From: Streptomyces sp. Mut1
GTDB taxonomy: Bacteria > Actinomycetota > Actinomycetes > Streptomycetales > Streptomycetaceae
Length of the DNA: 64,000 nt
Assembly (NCBI RefSeq): GCF_030719295.1
Contig: NZ_CP120997.1
Span: forward strand, 3,538,501 to 3,602,500
Direction of reading: 5' to 3'
Shown in pieces: positions 33,339-42,175 of this stretch. The notes beneath the pieces are model-generated. The model saw nothing but the letters and a program-made list of their open reading frames with translations. It did no database searches and was not told the DNA's origin. Made by a program: the position numbers and the translations under genes. How positions within the stretch are numbered: position 1 is the stretch's first letter; the number at the start of each line of letters is the position of its first letter.

Positions 33339-34361
33339 TTACTTCAGCTTGGTGCCGGTGGACCGCAGGCTGGCGCAGGCCTCCGTGACACGCTTGGCCA
33401 TGCCGCCCTCGGCGGACTTGCCCCAGCTGCGCGGGTCGTAGACCTTCTTGTTGCCGACCTCGCCGTCGACCTTCAGCACACCGTCGTAGTTGCGGAACAT
33501 GTGGTCCACGATCGGGCGCGTGAAGGCGTACTGGGTGTCGGTGTCGAGGTTCATCTTCACGACGCCGTTCTCCAGCGCGGTGGCGATCTCCTCGGCGGTG
33601 GAGCCGGAGCCGCCGTGGAAGACGAAGTCGAACGGGGAGGTCTTGCCGTACTTGGCGCCGACACCCTCCTGGAGGTCCTTGAGCAGCTCCGGACGCAGGA
33701 CGACGTTGCCCGGCTTGTAGACGCCGTGCACATTGCCGAAGGAGGCGGCCAGCAGGTAGCGGCCCTTCTCACCCAGGCCGAGCGCCTCGGCGGTACGCAG
33801 CGCGTCGTCGACGGTCGTGTAGAGCTCGTCGTTGATCTCGTGGGTGACGCCGTCCTCCTCGCCACCGGTCGGGGTGATCTCGACCTCAAGGATGATCTTG
33901 GCGGCGGCGGCCTTGGCCAGCAGCTCCTGGCCGAGGGCCAGGTTGTCGGCCAGCGTCTCGGCCGAGCCGTCCCACATGTGCGACTGGAACAGCGGGTTCA
34001 GCCCCTTGGCGACGCGCTCGGCGGAGATGTCGAGCAGCGGGCGGACGTAGCCGTCCAGCTTGTCCTTGGGGCAGTGGTCGGTGTGCAGCGCGACGGTGAT
34101 GTCGTACTTGGCGGCGACGATGTGCGCGAACTCGGCCAGCGCGACCGCGCCCGTGACCATGTCCTTGTTGTACTGGCCGCCCAGGAACTCAGCGCCGCCG
34201 GTCGAGATCTGAACGATGCCGTCGCTCTCGGCCTCCGCGAAGCCGCGCAGCGCAGCGTGCAGGGTCTGGGTCGAGGTCACGTTGATGGCCGGGTAGGCGA
34301 ACTTGCCTGCCTTCGCCCGGTCGAGCATCTCGGCGTAGACCTCGGGGGTTGCGATGGGCAT
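33339..34361 (-). CDS. fba: Class II fructose-bisphosphate aldolase
   Basis: Zinc-dependent glycolytic and gluconeogenic aldolase (340 residues) that interconverts fructose 1,6-bisphosphate with dihydroxyacetone phosphate and glyceraldehyde 3-phosphate. The zinc and catalytic segment reads ALHTDHCPKDKLDGYV, followed by the active-site loop GEEDGVTHEIND and the second zinc/phosphate motif VFHGGSGSTAEEI. Family is FbaA type with normal length. The ATG at 34361 has AAGGAG upstream; an earlier in-frame extension lacks a ribosome site. It is downstream of pyrE in the same direction but separated by the parS hairpin. Confidence 0.97.
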   Translation of the reverse strand: MPIATPEVYAEMLDRAKAGKFAYPAINVTSTQTLHAALRGFAEAESDGIVQISTGGAEFLGGQYNKDMVTGAVALAEFAHIVAAKYDITVALHTDHCPKDKLDGYVRPLLDISAERVAKGLNPLFQSHMWDGSAETLADNLALGQELLAKAAAAKIILEVEITPTGGEEDGVTHEINDELYTTVDDALRTAEALGLGEKGRYLLAASFGNVHGVYKPGNVVLRPELLKDLQEGVGAKYGKTSPFDFVFHGGSGSTAEEIATALENGVVKMNLDTDTQYAFTRPIVDHMFRNYDGVLKVDGEVGNKKVYDPRSWGKSAEGGMAKRVTEACASLRSTGTKLK

Positions 34362-34514
34362 CTGTCCGCTCCTTGGGATGTGCGGGTGTGCGTTGCTTGG
34401 TCCCTGACCTGGGGGCGACGTCATCGTCGCCCCCATCTTCCCAGACTCCTGTCCCGGCTCCACCCGGCGGAGTCCCCCAGCGTTCGCGACCCCGGTTCAC
34501 AGGGGTACGACAAA

Positions 34515-34544
34515 GGCGGCCTGTTTCACGTGAAACAGGCCGCC
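34515..34544. terminator. 30-bp perfect palindrome: pyrE terminator enclosing parS
   Basis: Two 15-base arms (34515-34529 and 34530-34544) are exactly complementary with no loop. The outer bases GGCGGCC and GGCCGCC are GC-rich as in a terminator, and the palindrome lies 18 nt past the pyrE stop codon. Confidence 0.75.
34523..34536. other. parS centromere site (ParB-binding)
   Basis: GTTTCACGTGAAAC is the exact 14-bp parS consensus of Streptomyces and many other bacteria. ParB loads here and spreads to organise the oriC region for segregation into spores. Streptomyces parS sites are clustered around oriC. I found no second copy in the window. Confidence 0.93.
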
Positions 34545-34562
34545 CTCGCAGAAAGCCGCAGG

Positions 34563-35102
34563 TCACCCCAGGTCGAGATCCGGGACCGTGTACACGTGGA
34601 CGTACGGGAGGCCAGCCTCGGCGATGGCCGGGGCCGCACCGCGCTCCACGATCACGGCGACGGCGACCACCTCGCCGCCCGCCTCGCGCACGGCCTCGAC
34701 GGCGGTCAGCGGCGAGCCGCCGGTCGTCGAGGTGTCCTCCACGACGAGGCAGCGCCGGCCCTTGACGTCCGCGCCCTCGATCCGGCGCTGCATCCCATGG
34801 GCCTTCTGGGCCTTGCGGACGACGAAGGCGTCCAGCTCCTGGCCCCGGGCCGCGGAGGCGTGCAGCATCGACGTGGCGACCGGGTCGGCGCCCAGCGTCA
34901 GACCGCCCACGCAGTCGTAGTCCAGCTCCGCCGTCGCGTCGAGCATGACCTGACCGACCATGGGAGCGGCCTTGCCGTCCAGCGTGATGCGGCGCAGATC
35001 GATGTACCAGTCGGCCTCCAGGCCGGAGGAGAGCGTCACCTTGCCGTGAACCACGGCCTTGTCCTTGATCTGCTGGAGCAGCTCAGCGCGTACGTCAGTC
35101 AT
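34563..35102 (-). CDS. pyrE: Orotate phosphoribosyltransferase
   Basis: Transfers ribose 5-phosphate from PRPP to orotate in pyrimidine synthesis. The 179-residue protein has normal length, and the PRPP-binding motif CLVVEDTSTTGGSPL (about 120-134). The N-terminal VTLSSGLEADWYIDLRRI and the QKAHGMQRRIEG flexible loop complete the family signature. The ATG at 35102 is the first in-frame start with homologous sequence (MTDVRAELLQQIKDKA). A 30-bp palindrome containing parS follows the stop codon. Confidence 0.96.
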   Translation of the reverse strand: MTDVRAELLQQIKDKAVVHGKVTLSSGLEADWYIDLRRITLDGKAAPMVGQVMLDATAELDYDCVGGLTLGADPVATSMLHASAARGQELDAFVVRKAQKAHGMQRRIEGADVKGRRCLVVEDTSTTGGSPLTAVEAVREAGGEVVAVAVIVERGAAPAIAEAGLPYVHVYTVPDLDLG

Positions 35103-35129
35103 GGCTACGAGGATAAGGCGCCCGATTCC

Positions 35130-35215
35130 CGCTGGTGCCCGCGCCGGAGCGGGTACCCACGCCGGAACCGGTGGCCGCGCCGTAACCGGTGCCAACGCCG
35201 GAGCCGACGGCGAGC
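35130..35215. repeat. Short degenerate GCCGG/ACCGGT tandem repeats upstream of pyrE
   Basis: Between pyrE and the aldose epimerase gene the sequence repeats units resembling ACGCCGGAACCGGTGGCC about four times with drift. It is non-coding by position and may be promoter-proximal or simply replication slippage. Confidence 0.4.
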
Positions 35216-35234
35216 GGGCGGAGGTGCCCTCGGT

Positions 35235-36032
35235 TCAGAGCCGGCGCCAGCTCCACGTGGTCGCGATCTCCAGCGGCTCGATCGGGGTGACGTAGCGCGG
35301 GGCGGTGTTCAGCCCGTTCGGCGGGCCGGACTGCGGCTCCACGCAGACCGCCTCGTCCTGCTCGTCGTAGATCACGACCCACTCGGACCGGCTCTTCACG
35401 GTCAGCTCCAGCCGCTCGGGCCAGGTGAGGGTGACATCGACGCCGTCCGGCATCCCGAAGCAGTCGTCCCACGGCCCGGCCGACGGCGGAACCCGGCGCC
35501 CGGTCGGCAGGTGGTTCTCGCCGCGCTCCTCCTGCCAGGCGGCGTCGAAGTCGATCCGGACCTCCTCGCCGCTGTCGAGGCGGCGGCGGAACCACGGGTG
35601 CCAGCCCGCCTGCGCCGGGAAGGAGTCCCCGTACGTCTCGATGCCGAAGGCCAACGTGAGGGAGTCCTCGGCCAGTTCGAAGGTCTGGGTCACCCGGCCC
35701 GGGTACGGCCAGGGGTCGGCCAGGTCGTAGTAGAACGACGCCTGTGTCCCGCTCTCCAGCGCGGTCTTCCACGCCGTGTCGCGGCCGGTGCCGTGGATGG
35801 CGTGCGGCGGGGCGGTCAGCGGCAGTTGGTGCAGGACGCCGCCGTCGCGGAACTGCCCGTTCTCGGTGCGCCCGCACCACGGCACCATCGGGAAGCAGCC
35901 GTACCGCTCCCCCTGCCGCAGCAGTTCGGTGCCGCCGATCCGCAGGCTGCTGATACGGCAGCCGTTGGCGGGGTTCACGGTCAACTCTGTGTCGCCGACG
36001 GAGAGCCGGACGTCCTTCTCGCTGCTGCTCAC
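35235..36032 (-). CDS. Aldose 1-epimerase family protein
   Basis: A 265-residue mutarotase-fold enzyme. The N-terminal NPANGCRISSLRIGG segment, the GGTELL / VPWCGRTENGQF substrate region, HAIHGTGRDTAW (active-site His) and the C-terminal catalytic Glu region fit the galactose-mutarotase superfamily (GalM-like). It may interconvert anomers of glucose or a phosphosugar. The start is GTG 36032. It lies between the SRPBCC protein and pyrE on the same strand; no sugar operon is visible around it. Confidence 0.88.
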   Translation of the reverse strand: MSSSEKDVRLSVGDTELTVNPANGCRISSLRIGGTELLRQGERYGCFPMVPWCGRTENGQFRDGGVLHQLPLTAPPHAIHGTGRDTAWKTALESGTQASFYYDLADPWPYPGRVTQTFELAEDSLTLAFGIETYGDSFPAQAGWHPWFRRRLDSGEEVRIDFDAAWQEERGENHLPTGRRVPPSAGPWDDCFGMPDGVDVTLTWPERLELTVKSRSEWVVIYDEQDEAVCVEPQSGPPNGLNTAPRYVTPIEPLEIATTWSWRRL

Positions 36033-36053
36033 GGGACGAGCCTACTGTCGCCG

Positions 36054-37133
36054 CTACCTCCGGCGCCGCAGCGCCCGGCTCACGACCACCGCCGATGCGA
36101 GGGCGAGCGCGGCGGCCGGGGCGACCCAGCGCAGCGTGGCACCCGCGCCGCCCGCCTCCGGCGAGGGCACCGGGGCGTACCGGCCACGCGGCGGGGCGTG
36201 GTCGACCTCCTCCGCGCTGCGCCCGATCATGGTGCGCCGGGCGTGCGCGGCCTCGGCCGGCGGCCCGTCCGGAACGGTGAACTCGATCCCGGCGACCGGG
36301 TCGAGCGACGACGGCGGAATCGGGGCGTCGAACACGGACTCCCGGTCCCCCGCCTGCTCCTCGCCCGGCTCCTCCGGCTGTTCCCCGCCCTGCTTCCCCG
36401 GCTCTGTGCCCGGGGCCTCGTCGGCGGCGGCCTCGTGCGTGGGCAGCACCTCGTCGGCGCCGCCCATCGGCCCCGACCCGGTGAGCGGGGATCCGGCCGA
36501 GGGCTCGGGGCCGGTCTGGTCCGCCTCCTCGGCGGCCTCCTCAAGCGCCTGCTCCACCGCTTCCCCGACGGCCAGTTCGTCCGCGGTGACGGCGGCCGCC
36601 CCCGGGTCGTCCACCTCGCCGCCGGCCCCCTCGCCGCCGGCCCCCTCGCCCGGCTCTCCGCCGGAGTCCTCCCCGTGCGCGGCCAGCGACTCCGTCACCA
36701 GCTGCTGCGCGAACCGGTCCAGCAGCCGGTGGACCGCCGACAGCGCGGCCGCCGGGTCCAGGTCGCGCAGGCGCCCGTCCCCGCTCACCGTGCCGTCGAA
36801 GGCGATCGACGTGCCCTCGTCGCCCTCCGTCAGCCGGAGGGTCAGCGCGAGCTGCGCCGAACCGTCGCCGCGGGCCTCCGCGCCCTCGCCCTCCACCAGG
36901 ACGGCGTACACGGAGTCCACGTCCGGGTCGCCCGGCAACGGGGTGAGGCGCAGGGTGCCCCGGTAGGTGATGGTGTGGCCGCCCGCGCGGATTCTGAGCC
37001 GGCCGGCCAGGGGGCCCGTCGACGCGTCGGCGTCCTGCTGAAGCCCGGGGACGCAGCGGGCGACCCGGACGGGATCGCCCAGCGTCCGCCGCAGGGCCGG
37101 GACCGGAACCGGAACGAACACCTCATGCTCCAT
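36054..37133 (-). CDS. SRPBCC (CoxG-like) protein with C-terminal membrane anchor
   Basis: A 359-residue protein. The first 150 residues are a START/SRPBCC hydrophobic-ligand fold of the CoxG type (MEHEVFVPVPVPALRRTLGD, ARCVPGLQQ, then strands ending RLLDRFAQQLV). A long acidic Gly/Glu/Pro/Ala linker (about 175-290) follows. The C-terminus is a single transmembrane helix (LRWVAPAAALALASAVVVS) ending in RALRRRR, so this is a tail-anchored protein with its ligand-binding domain in the cytoplasm. It may move a lipid or a cofactor to the membrane. The function is unknown. Confidence 0.85.
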   Translation of the reverse strand: MEHEVFVPVPVPALRRTLGDPVRVARCVPGLQQDADASTGPLAGRLRIRAGGHTITYRGTLRLTPLPGDPDVDSVYAVLVEGEGAEARGDGSAQLALTLRLTEGDEGTSIAFDGTVSGDGRLRDLDPAAALSAVHRLLDRFAQQLVTESLAAHGEDSGGEPGEGAGGEGAGGEVDDPGAAAVTADELAVGEAVEQALEEAAEEADQTGPEPSAGSPLTGSGPMGGADEVLPTHEAAADEAPGTEPGKQGGEQPEEPGEEQAGDRESVFDAPIPPSSLDPVAGIEFTVPDGPPAEAAHARRTMIGRSAEEVDHAPPRGRYAPVPSPEAGGAGATLRWVAPAAALALASAVVVSRALRRRR

Positions 37134-37215
37134 GGAAACCGAGCCTACTCAGCCCCGGCCGTCACGTCAGCGCTTCCGCACCCCGCGACTGCCCGGCACC
37201 GCCCGCCGGACCGCC

Positions 37216-38814
37216 TCACCGCTCCTCCCAGTAGCGGGGGTGCACCAGCGTCGACGGCTTCAGCCCGGACAGCCGCCCGGCCTCCGCCCTGCGCCCCGCG
37301 TCCCGCAGCCCCGGCAGGGTCAGGGAGCGCAGCGCGGGCGCCCGCGGGTCCAGGCCGAGCACGGGCCGCGCGCCCGCCGAGGCCAGCAGGAACCCCCAGC
37401 CGTGGTCCCCGTCCGTGTCGGCCGAGGCCCGGTCGGGGCCCACCACGAAGCCCGAGCAGCGCCCGCTGACCCGGTAGGGGCGCGGACGCAGCCCGGCCGC
37501 CCGCATCGACGCGTCGACCGTCCAGTACGTACGCGGCCGGCCGACGGGCGGGCCGCCGTGCACCACCACGCGGCCGCCCGGTGCGAGGGCCTCGGTGACC
37601 AGGCCGTAGAACTCCGCCGAGTAGAGCTTGGTGCTCGCCGAGATCCCGGGGTCCGGCAGATCGGAGATCACCACGTCGTAGCGCCCGTGGGCCGTGCGCA
37701 GCCAGGTGAACGCGTCGCCGGTCACCGCCGTCACCCGGGGGTCGTCCAGCGCGTGCCCGTTCAGCGCGGCGAGGGCGTGGTCCGTACGGGCCAGTCGGGT
37801 GACGGTGGGGTCCAGCTCCACCAGCGTCACGTCCCGCACGCCCGGGTAGCGCAGCACCTCCCGTGCCGCCAGCCCGTCGCCGCCGCCCAGGATCAGCACC
37901 CTGGCGTGCGGCCCGTTCATCGCCGGGTGCACCAGCGCCTCGTGGTAGCGGTACTCGTCGCGCGCGCTGACCCGCAGCCGCCCGTCCAGATAGAGGTCCA
38001 GGGAACTGCGGCCCGCACCGGTCAGCACGACCTCCTGCACGTCCGTCCGCACGGCGACCCGCACCTGGTCCCCGTACACCGCGCGCCGCGCCGCCCGCTC
38101 GAAGTCGTCGGCCAGCAGCGCGGCCGTGGCCAGCACGGCGATCACCGTCACATTGGCGGCGATCAGCAGCCACCTGGACCGGGGCGGCACATCCCGCCGG
38201 AACACCCACAGCACCAGCGCCCCGCCCGCCGCCGCGTTCACCGCACCGGTCAGCAGCGCGCCGGTCAGCTGTCCGAGCACCGGCAGCAGCAGGAACGGGA
38301 ACGCGAGACCGCCGACGAGCGCCCCCACGTAGTCCGCGGCGAAGAGATCGGCGACGGCCCCGCCCGCGTCCTGCCGGTCCACCCGCTGGATCAGCGTCAT
38401 CAGCAGGGGGATCTCGGCACCGATCAGGATGCCGATCGTCAGCGAGAACCCGACCAGCGCGTACCTCGACTCCCCGAACCAGGCGAACGACGCGTACAGC
38501 ACCAGCGCGGAGAAGCCCCCGACCAGGGCGAGCGCCGCCTCGATCAGCCCGAAGCCCACCGCGGCCCGGTTGCGTAAACGTTTCGCGAGCAGCGAGCCGA
38601 TGCCCATCGCGAACACCATCACGGACAGCACGACGGACGCCTGGGTGACCGAATCACCGATCAGGTAGGAGGCGAGCGCGACCAGTTCGAGCTCGTACAC
38701 CAGTCCACAGGCTGCACAGACGAAGACGGCGGCCAGCACGAGATACCGACCGGTCCTCGGCCGGACGGGAAGCCGCGCCGCGCCCCCTCGCAGCGACATA
38801 TGCTGGTCGATCAT
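37216..38814 (-). CDS. Membrane-bound spermidine synthase-like protein
   Basis: A 532-residue polyamine aminopropyltransferase-like protein. About seven transmembrane helices fill residues 25-240 ([20 protein letters not shown] and following), then a soluble SpeE-like Rossmann domain with the nucleotide-binding [22 protein letters not shown] and VISDLPDP motifs. Fused membrane forms of SpeE are common in Actinobacteria, but whether they make spermidine is unproved. The ATG at 38814 is chosen; a second ATG five codons on (38799) is equally possible. Neither has a clear ribosome site. Confidence 0.85.
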   Translation of the reverse strand: MIDQHMSLRGGAARLPVRPRTGRYLVLAAVFVCAACGLVYELELVALASYLIGDSVTQASVVLSVMVFAMGIGSLLAKRLRNRAAVGFGLIEAALALVGGFSALVLYASFAWFGESRYALVGFSLTIGILIGAEIPLLMTLIQRVDRQDAGGAVADLFAADYVGALVGGLAFPFLLLPVLGQLTGALLTGAVNAAAGGALVLWVFRRDVPPRSRWLLIAANVTVIAVLATAALLADDFERAARRAVYGDQVRVAVRTDVQEVVLTGAGRSSLDLYLDGRLRVSARDEYRYHEALVHPAMNGPHARVLILGGGDGLAAREVLRYPGVRDVTLVELDPTVTRLARTDHALAALNGHALDDPRVTAVTGDAFTWLRTAHGRYDVVISDLPDPGISASTKLYSAEFYGLVTEALAPGGRVVVHGGPPVGRPRTYWTVDASMRAAGLRPRPYRVSGRCSGFVVGPDRASADTDGDHGWGFLLASAGARPVLGLDPRAPALRSLTLPGLRDAGRRAEAGRLSGLKPSTLVHPRYWEER

Positions 38815-38898
38815 GCCGCGAACGCTACGTCACTGACTCGTCGCCGCTTGTCACCCACAAGGGTGCAACCGGCGCACCCGCGGCGCAGTCGGCGTCCG

Positions 38899-39420
38899 TC
38901 ACAGCGCCGCCGCCGGCATCCGCACGCCCACCCGGGTCCGCGTCACCACGAGCTGCCCCTCCTGCGGGTACGCGTGCCAGGTGCGCCACCGCACCTGCCC
39001 CTCGGTGCGCTGGGCGAGCATGGCGGTGAAGGCGTGCGGGCTGCCCGGGAACGTACCGGCCAGGCCATGGGGATGATCGGCGACGAGCGCCAGCAACTCC
39101 TGGGCGCGACCGGCGAAGGAACCCGCGCCGAGTGTCTCGACGCGGGCCGCGAACTCGTACTCCCAGTCGCCGATCCGTTTGGCGACGCCCAGGGGCAGCG
39201 GGGTACTGCTGCCGGGCATGCAGGCGACGGTTTCGGAACAGCTGCCGCGCTCCTCCTCCAGGAGCACCTGGTGGGACGCCCCGAGCAGCCTCAACTGCAT
39301 CGTGGCGCCCGCGAGTTCGAGGTCGAGGACGGCCAGCGCCGGGAGCGGTTCGCGCCCCAGCGCCCAGGCGAGATCGGCGGCACGGGTATCGGAATAGGCC
39401 GTATGAAGGGTCGTGAGCAT
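38899..39420 (-). CDS. DUF2617 family protein
   Basis: A 173-residue cytoplasmic protein I recognise as DUF2617 from MLTTLHTAYSDTRAADLAW, the HAYPQEGQLVVTRTRV ending and overall length. The sequence is strand-rich and ends with an unusual Ala-rich tail. No catalytic motif is evident and no function is assigned to the family. The ATG at 39420 has GGAG upstream; an ATG five codons earlier (39435) lacks one. Confidence 0.85.
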   Translation of the reverse strand: MLTTLHTAYSDTRAADLAWALGREPLPALAVLDLELAGATMQLRLLGASHQVLLEEERGSCSETVACMPGSSTPLPLGVAKRIGDWEYEFAARVETLGAGSFAGRAQELLALVADHPHGLAGTFPGSPHAFTAMLAQRTEGQVRWRTWHAYPQEGQLVVTRTRVGVRMPAAAL

Positions 39421-39734
39421 GGGTCGGCTCCGCAAACACGCATGGACACATGGACAGGGGACGCCCCCGCGCCGTGCGCGTGGGAGGTAGGAAGCGCCCG
39501 ATCAGGTCCAACTGGGGTCCGAGGGCTGAATGTTCTCTCCACCGAGGGAATCACGAACTACGCCGCACTCACAGCGTTTTTGCCCAACTTGCCGGGGTTT
39601 CCATCCCCCCCGGGGGCCTTCCGCTCATCTGTTCACCGCAGACCCGCCTTCGGGCCCAACAAAAAGGAACCCAGCGGGACTTGGCGTGTGTCACACCCGT
39701 CCCGCCGGGCACCTCGCGGACCAGCTGCCCCGTG
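39421..39734. other. Intergenic region before DUF2617 and after the Gly-rich gene
   Basis: This stretch of 314 nt lies between two minus-strand genes. It contains the hairpin at 39674-39705, a homopolymer-rich patch (A-run at 39660-39665, C/G runs around 39605-39620), and must contain the DUF2617 promoter, for which I see no clear boxes. No ORF is convincing. Confidence 0.5.
39674..39705 (-). terminator. Hairpin after the Gly/His/Cys-rich gene
   Basis: GCGGGAC and GTCCCGC arms enclose an inner GTGTG / CACAC stem. It lies about 30 nt past the stop codon of the 39735 gene. Confidence 0.6.
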
Positions 39735-40040
39735 TCAGCTGCCTCCGCCGCAGCCGCCTCCGCCACCGCAGGAGGAGCCGCCGCCACAGGAGGAGCCCCC
39801 GCCGCAGGAATGACCGCCGGAATGACCGCCCGAGTGACCGCCCGAGTGACCGCCGCTGCCGCAGGACGAGCCCCCGTCGCCGCCCCCGGCCCACCAACTG
39901 CCCCCGCCCGCGCCACCGCCCACGGCCCCGCGCCGCCTGCCACGCGTCGGCGCACGCCCCTTGCTGCCGACCCCCGCCAGCCTCGCCACGAGGACGACGA
40001 CCGCCACGCCCAGAATCAGCCAGCCCAGCACACCACTCAT
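39735..40040 (-). CDS. Small membrane-anchored Gly/His/Cys-rich repeat protein
   Basis: A 101-residue protein. A hydrophobic N-terminal helix (MSGVLGWLILGVAVVVLVAR) is followed by a basic stretch (APTRGRRRGAV) and then a tail rich in Gly, Ser, Cys and His. The tail contains four GGHS units and five or more cysteines in C-GGG and SSCGGG contexts. The composition suggests metal binding at the membrane surface, or a disordered low-complexity tail. I know no characterised homologue. The start ATG at 40040 has GACGTGAGGTC upstream. Note that low-complexity, GC-rich repeats can mimic a gene, but the hydrophobic N-terminus and terminator favour a real one. Confidence 0.65.
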   Translation of the reverse strand: MSGVLGWLILGVAVVVLVARLAGVGSKGRAPTRGRRRGAVGGGAGGGSWWAGGGDGGSSCGSGGHSGGHSGGHSGGHSCGGGSSCGGGSSCGGGGGCGGGS

Positions 40041-40175
40041 GACCTCACGTCCTTCCGCCCCCCGAAGCGAGGCCCCCGCTTCGCGCCGATTCCGGCGTGG
40101 AAGGCAAATGCCCGCACCCCGACAGGCCCAAAGCAGACTTGAGCAACTCCAGAGCTTGCGCGCAGGATGACGGTC

Positions 40176-41354
40176 ATGACACAGGGACGACCGCTGCTCA
40201 ACCGCCGCCTCGCCGAGTTCGGCACGACGATCTTCGCGGAGATGTCCGCGCTGGCCGTGCGCACCGGAGCCATCAACCTCGGCCAGGGCTTCCCGGACAC
40301 CGACGGCCCCGAGGAGGTCCGCGAGGCCGCGGTCCGTGCCCTGCGCGCCGGGCACGGGAACCAGTACCCGCCGGGCCCCGGCATCCCCGAGCTGCGCACC
40401 GCGATCGCCGCCCATCAGCAGCACCGCTACGGCCTGGCGTACGACCCCGACACCGAGGTCCTGGTCACCGCGGGCGCCACCGAGGCCATCGCCGCCTCGC
40501 TCCTGGCGCTCCTGGAGCCCGGTGACGAGGTCGTCGCGCTGGAGCCGTACTACGACTCGTACGCCGCCTGCATCGCCATGGCGGGCGCCACCCGCGTTCC
40601 CGTCACCCTGCGTCCCGACACCTCCGCGGGCACCTACCGGCTGGATCTCGACGAACTGCGCGCGGCCGTCACCCCGCGCACCCGGCTGCTGCTGATCAAC
40701 ACCCCGCACAACCCCACCGGCACCGTCCTGATCCGCGAGGAACTGGCCGCCGTCGCCGCGCTGGCGTGCGAGCGCGATCTGCTGGTCGTCACCGACGAGG
40801 TCTACGAGCACCTGGTGTTCGAGGGCGAGCACCTGCCGCTGGCCGGCTTCCCCGGCATGCGCGAGCGCACGGTCACCATCAGCTCGGCCGGCAAGACGTT
40901 CTCGTACACCGGCTGGAAGATCGGCTGGATCACCGGGAGCCCGGAGCTGGTGACGGCGGTCCGCTCGGCGAAGCAGTTCCTGACGTACGTCTCCGGCGGG
41001 CCCCTCCAGTACGCCGTCGCCGAGGCGCTGCGGCTGCCCGACCGCTTCTACGCGGAGCTGCGCGCGGATCTGCTGGCCAAGCGGGACCTGCTGTGCGCCG
41101 GGCTCGCGGAGGCCGGGTTCGCGGTCTACCGGCCGGCCGGCACGTACTTCGTCACCACCGACATCCGGCCGCTCGACGCCTCCGGCGACGGGATCGCGTT
41201 CTGCCGGGCGCTGCCCGAGCGGTGCGGGGTGGTGGCCGTCCCCAACGCCGTCTTCTACGACCACCGGGACCAGGGCGCCCCCTTCGTCCGGTTCGCCTTC
41301 TGCAAGCGGACCGAGGTGCTCCAGGAGGCCGTCACCCGGCTCAGGAAGCTCTGA
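40176..41354 (+). CDS. Class I/II PLP-dependent aminotransferase (KAT/YbdL-like)
   Basis: A 392-residue fold-type I aminotransferase. The N-terminal LGQGFPDTDGP motif and the PLP-lysine segment SSAGKTFSYTGWKIGW are typical of the YbdL / kynurenine-aminotransferase / DapC branch. The exact substrate is not fixed by sequence; succinyldiaminopimelate aminotransferase (DapC) and methionine or kynurenine aminotransferases share this branch. I start it at ATG 40176 because AGGA lies 8 nt upstream; ATG 40167 has AGG directly adjacent. It converges on the YbjN gene across a strong terminator. Confidence 0.93.
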   Translation: MTQGRPLLNRRLAEFGTTIFAEMSALAVRTGAINLGQGFPDTDGPEEVREAAVRALRAGHGNQYPPGPGIPELRTAIAAHQQHRYGLAYDPDTEVLVTAGATEAIAASLLALLEPGDEVVALEPYYDSYAACIAMAGATRVPVTLRPDTSAGTYRLDLDELRAAVTPRTRLLLINTPHNPTGTVLIREELAAVAALACERDLLVVTDEVYEHLVFEGEHLPLAGFPGMRERTVTISSAGKTFSYTGWKIGWITGSPELVTAVRSAKQFLTYVSGGPLQYAVAEALRLPDRFYAELRADLLAKRDLLCAGLAEAGFAVYRPAGTYFVTTDIRPLDASGDGIAFCRALPERCGVVAVPNAVFYDHRDQGAPFVRFAFCKRTEVLQEAVTRLRKL

Positions 41355-41403
41355 CACACGACGGAGCCCGGCGCGGGACTCCCCGCGCCGGGCTCGTCGT
41401 GTG
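41355..41403. terminator. Very strong bidirectional terminator
   Basis: A stem of about 22 bp (CACACGACG plus AGCCCGGCGCGGG, with one bulged G) closes on a 4-nt loop. It fills the 58-nt gap between the convergent aminotransferase and YbjN genes. Confidence 0.9.
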
Positions 41404-41412
41404 TGCGGTCGC

Positions 41413-41982
41413 TCAGGCTTCCGGAGCGGACTCCGTGCCCTCCGCGCCGTCGGCGGCCTTCTGCTCGGCCGGGGCCAGGCCCAGGCGCTCCAGCAGCCAC
41501 TTGTCGAACTCGATGGAGGCGCGCACCCAGCTGACCGTCGAGGAGACGAAGTGCTCCAGGGAGACGCCGGTGCCGATGAGCATCTGCGCCTCACCGATCA
41601 GGCGGACCGAGGCACCGGTCTCCTCCGAGCCCTCCTCGGGCTCGTGGGTGTGCGTGTAGACCTTGGGCCACAGGGTGCGGCGGTTCCAGTCGTCGATCGC
41701 GTCGAGGAGGACCGGGCGCTGGTCCGTGTCGTGCGGGCGGTCGTAGAACGTGCGGACCGAGAAGACCTGCTGCTCGCCCTCGCCGCGGAACATGAAGTAC
41801 GTGCGGAATTCCTCCCACGGCGCGGCGAGGTCACCCTCGTCGTCCACGACGTACTTCAGCTCCATCTGGTCCAGCAGCTGCTTGACGAGGTCCTGGTCAG
41901 GGACGACGGGGCCCTCCGGTCCTGCCGCCTGCGGTTCGGGCTGGCCCCCGAAGTTAGGAATCGAGGACGGATCGATGCTCAC
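41413..41982 (-). CDS. YbjN-domain protein
   Basis: A 189-residue cytoplasmic protein with the YbjN fold, which resembles type III secretion chaperones. Recognisable parts are the N-terminal VKQLLDQMELKYVVDDEGD, YFMFRGEGEQQVFSVRTFYD and the RPVLLDAIDDWNRRTLWPK region. Actinobacterial YbjN proteins are usually 160-200 residues. Function is unclear (stress- or envelope-related in E. coli). The start is GTG 41982; the first 25 residues are Pro/Gly-rich and disordered, and the C-terminus is acidic. Confidence 0.88.
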   Translation of the reverse strand: MSIDPSSIPNFGGQPEPQAAGPEGPVVPDQDLVKQLLDQMELKYVVDDEGDLAAPWEEFRTYFMFRGEGEQQVFSVRTFYDRPHDTDQRPVLLDAIDDWNRRTLWPKVYTHTHEPEEGSEETGASVRLIGEAQMLIGTGVSLEHFVSSTVSWVRASIEFDKWLLERLGLAPAEQKAADGAEGTESAPEA

Positions 41983-42175
41983 CGTAATTTCCCTTCGTGC
42001 GGTTGGCTGCCATCCTCTCCCATCCCGGGCGGGGCATGGCAAGCCCGCGAGGCCCCGATCCGCCACAAGCTGATATCCGGACGGTGGGGAAAGGGGCCTC
42101 GGGCACTCCGGTTACGCCGTGCGGGTTCCGGTTACGGGCGCGGGCGGGTTCCGGTGACGGGCATGTGCGCTCCGC

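Noticed and set aside
34500..34545. A simple terminator only
   Set aside because: The central 14 bp match parS exactly, which a random terminator palindrome would not be expected to do, so both roles are reported.
32424..37469. A 1681-codon plus-strand frame
   Set aside because: It crosses five recognised minus-strand genes (malY-like, fba, pyrE, epimerase, SRPBCC) and their terminators and has no recognisable protein sequence.
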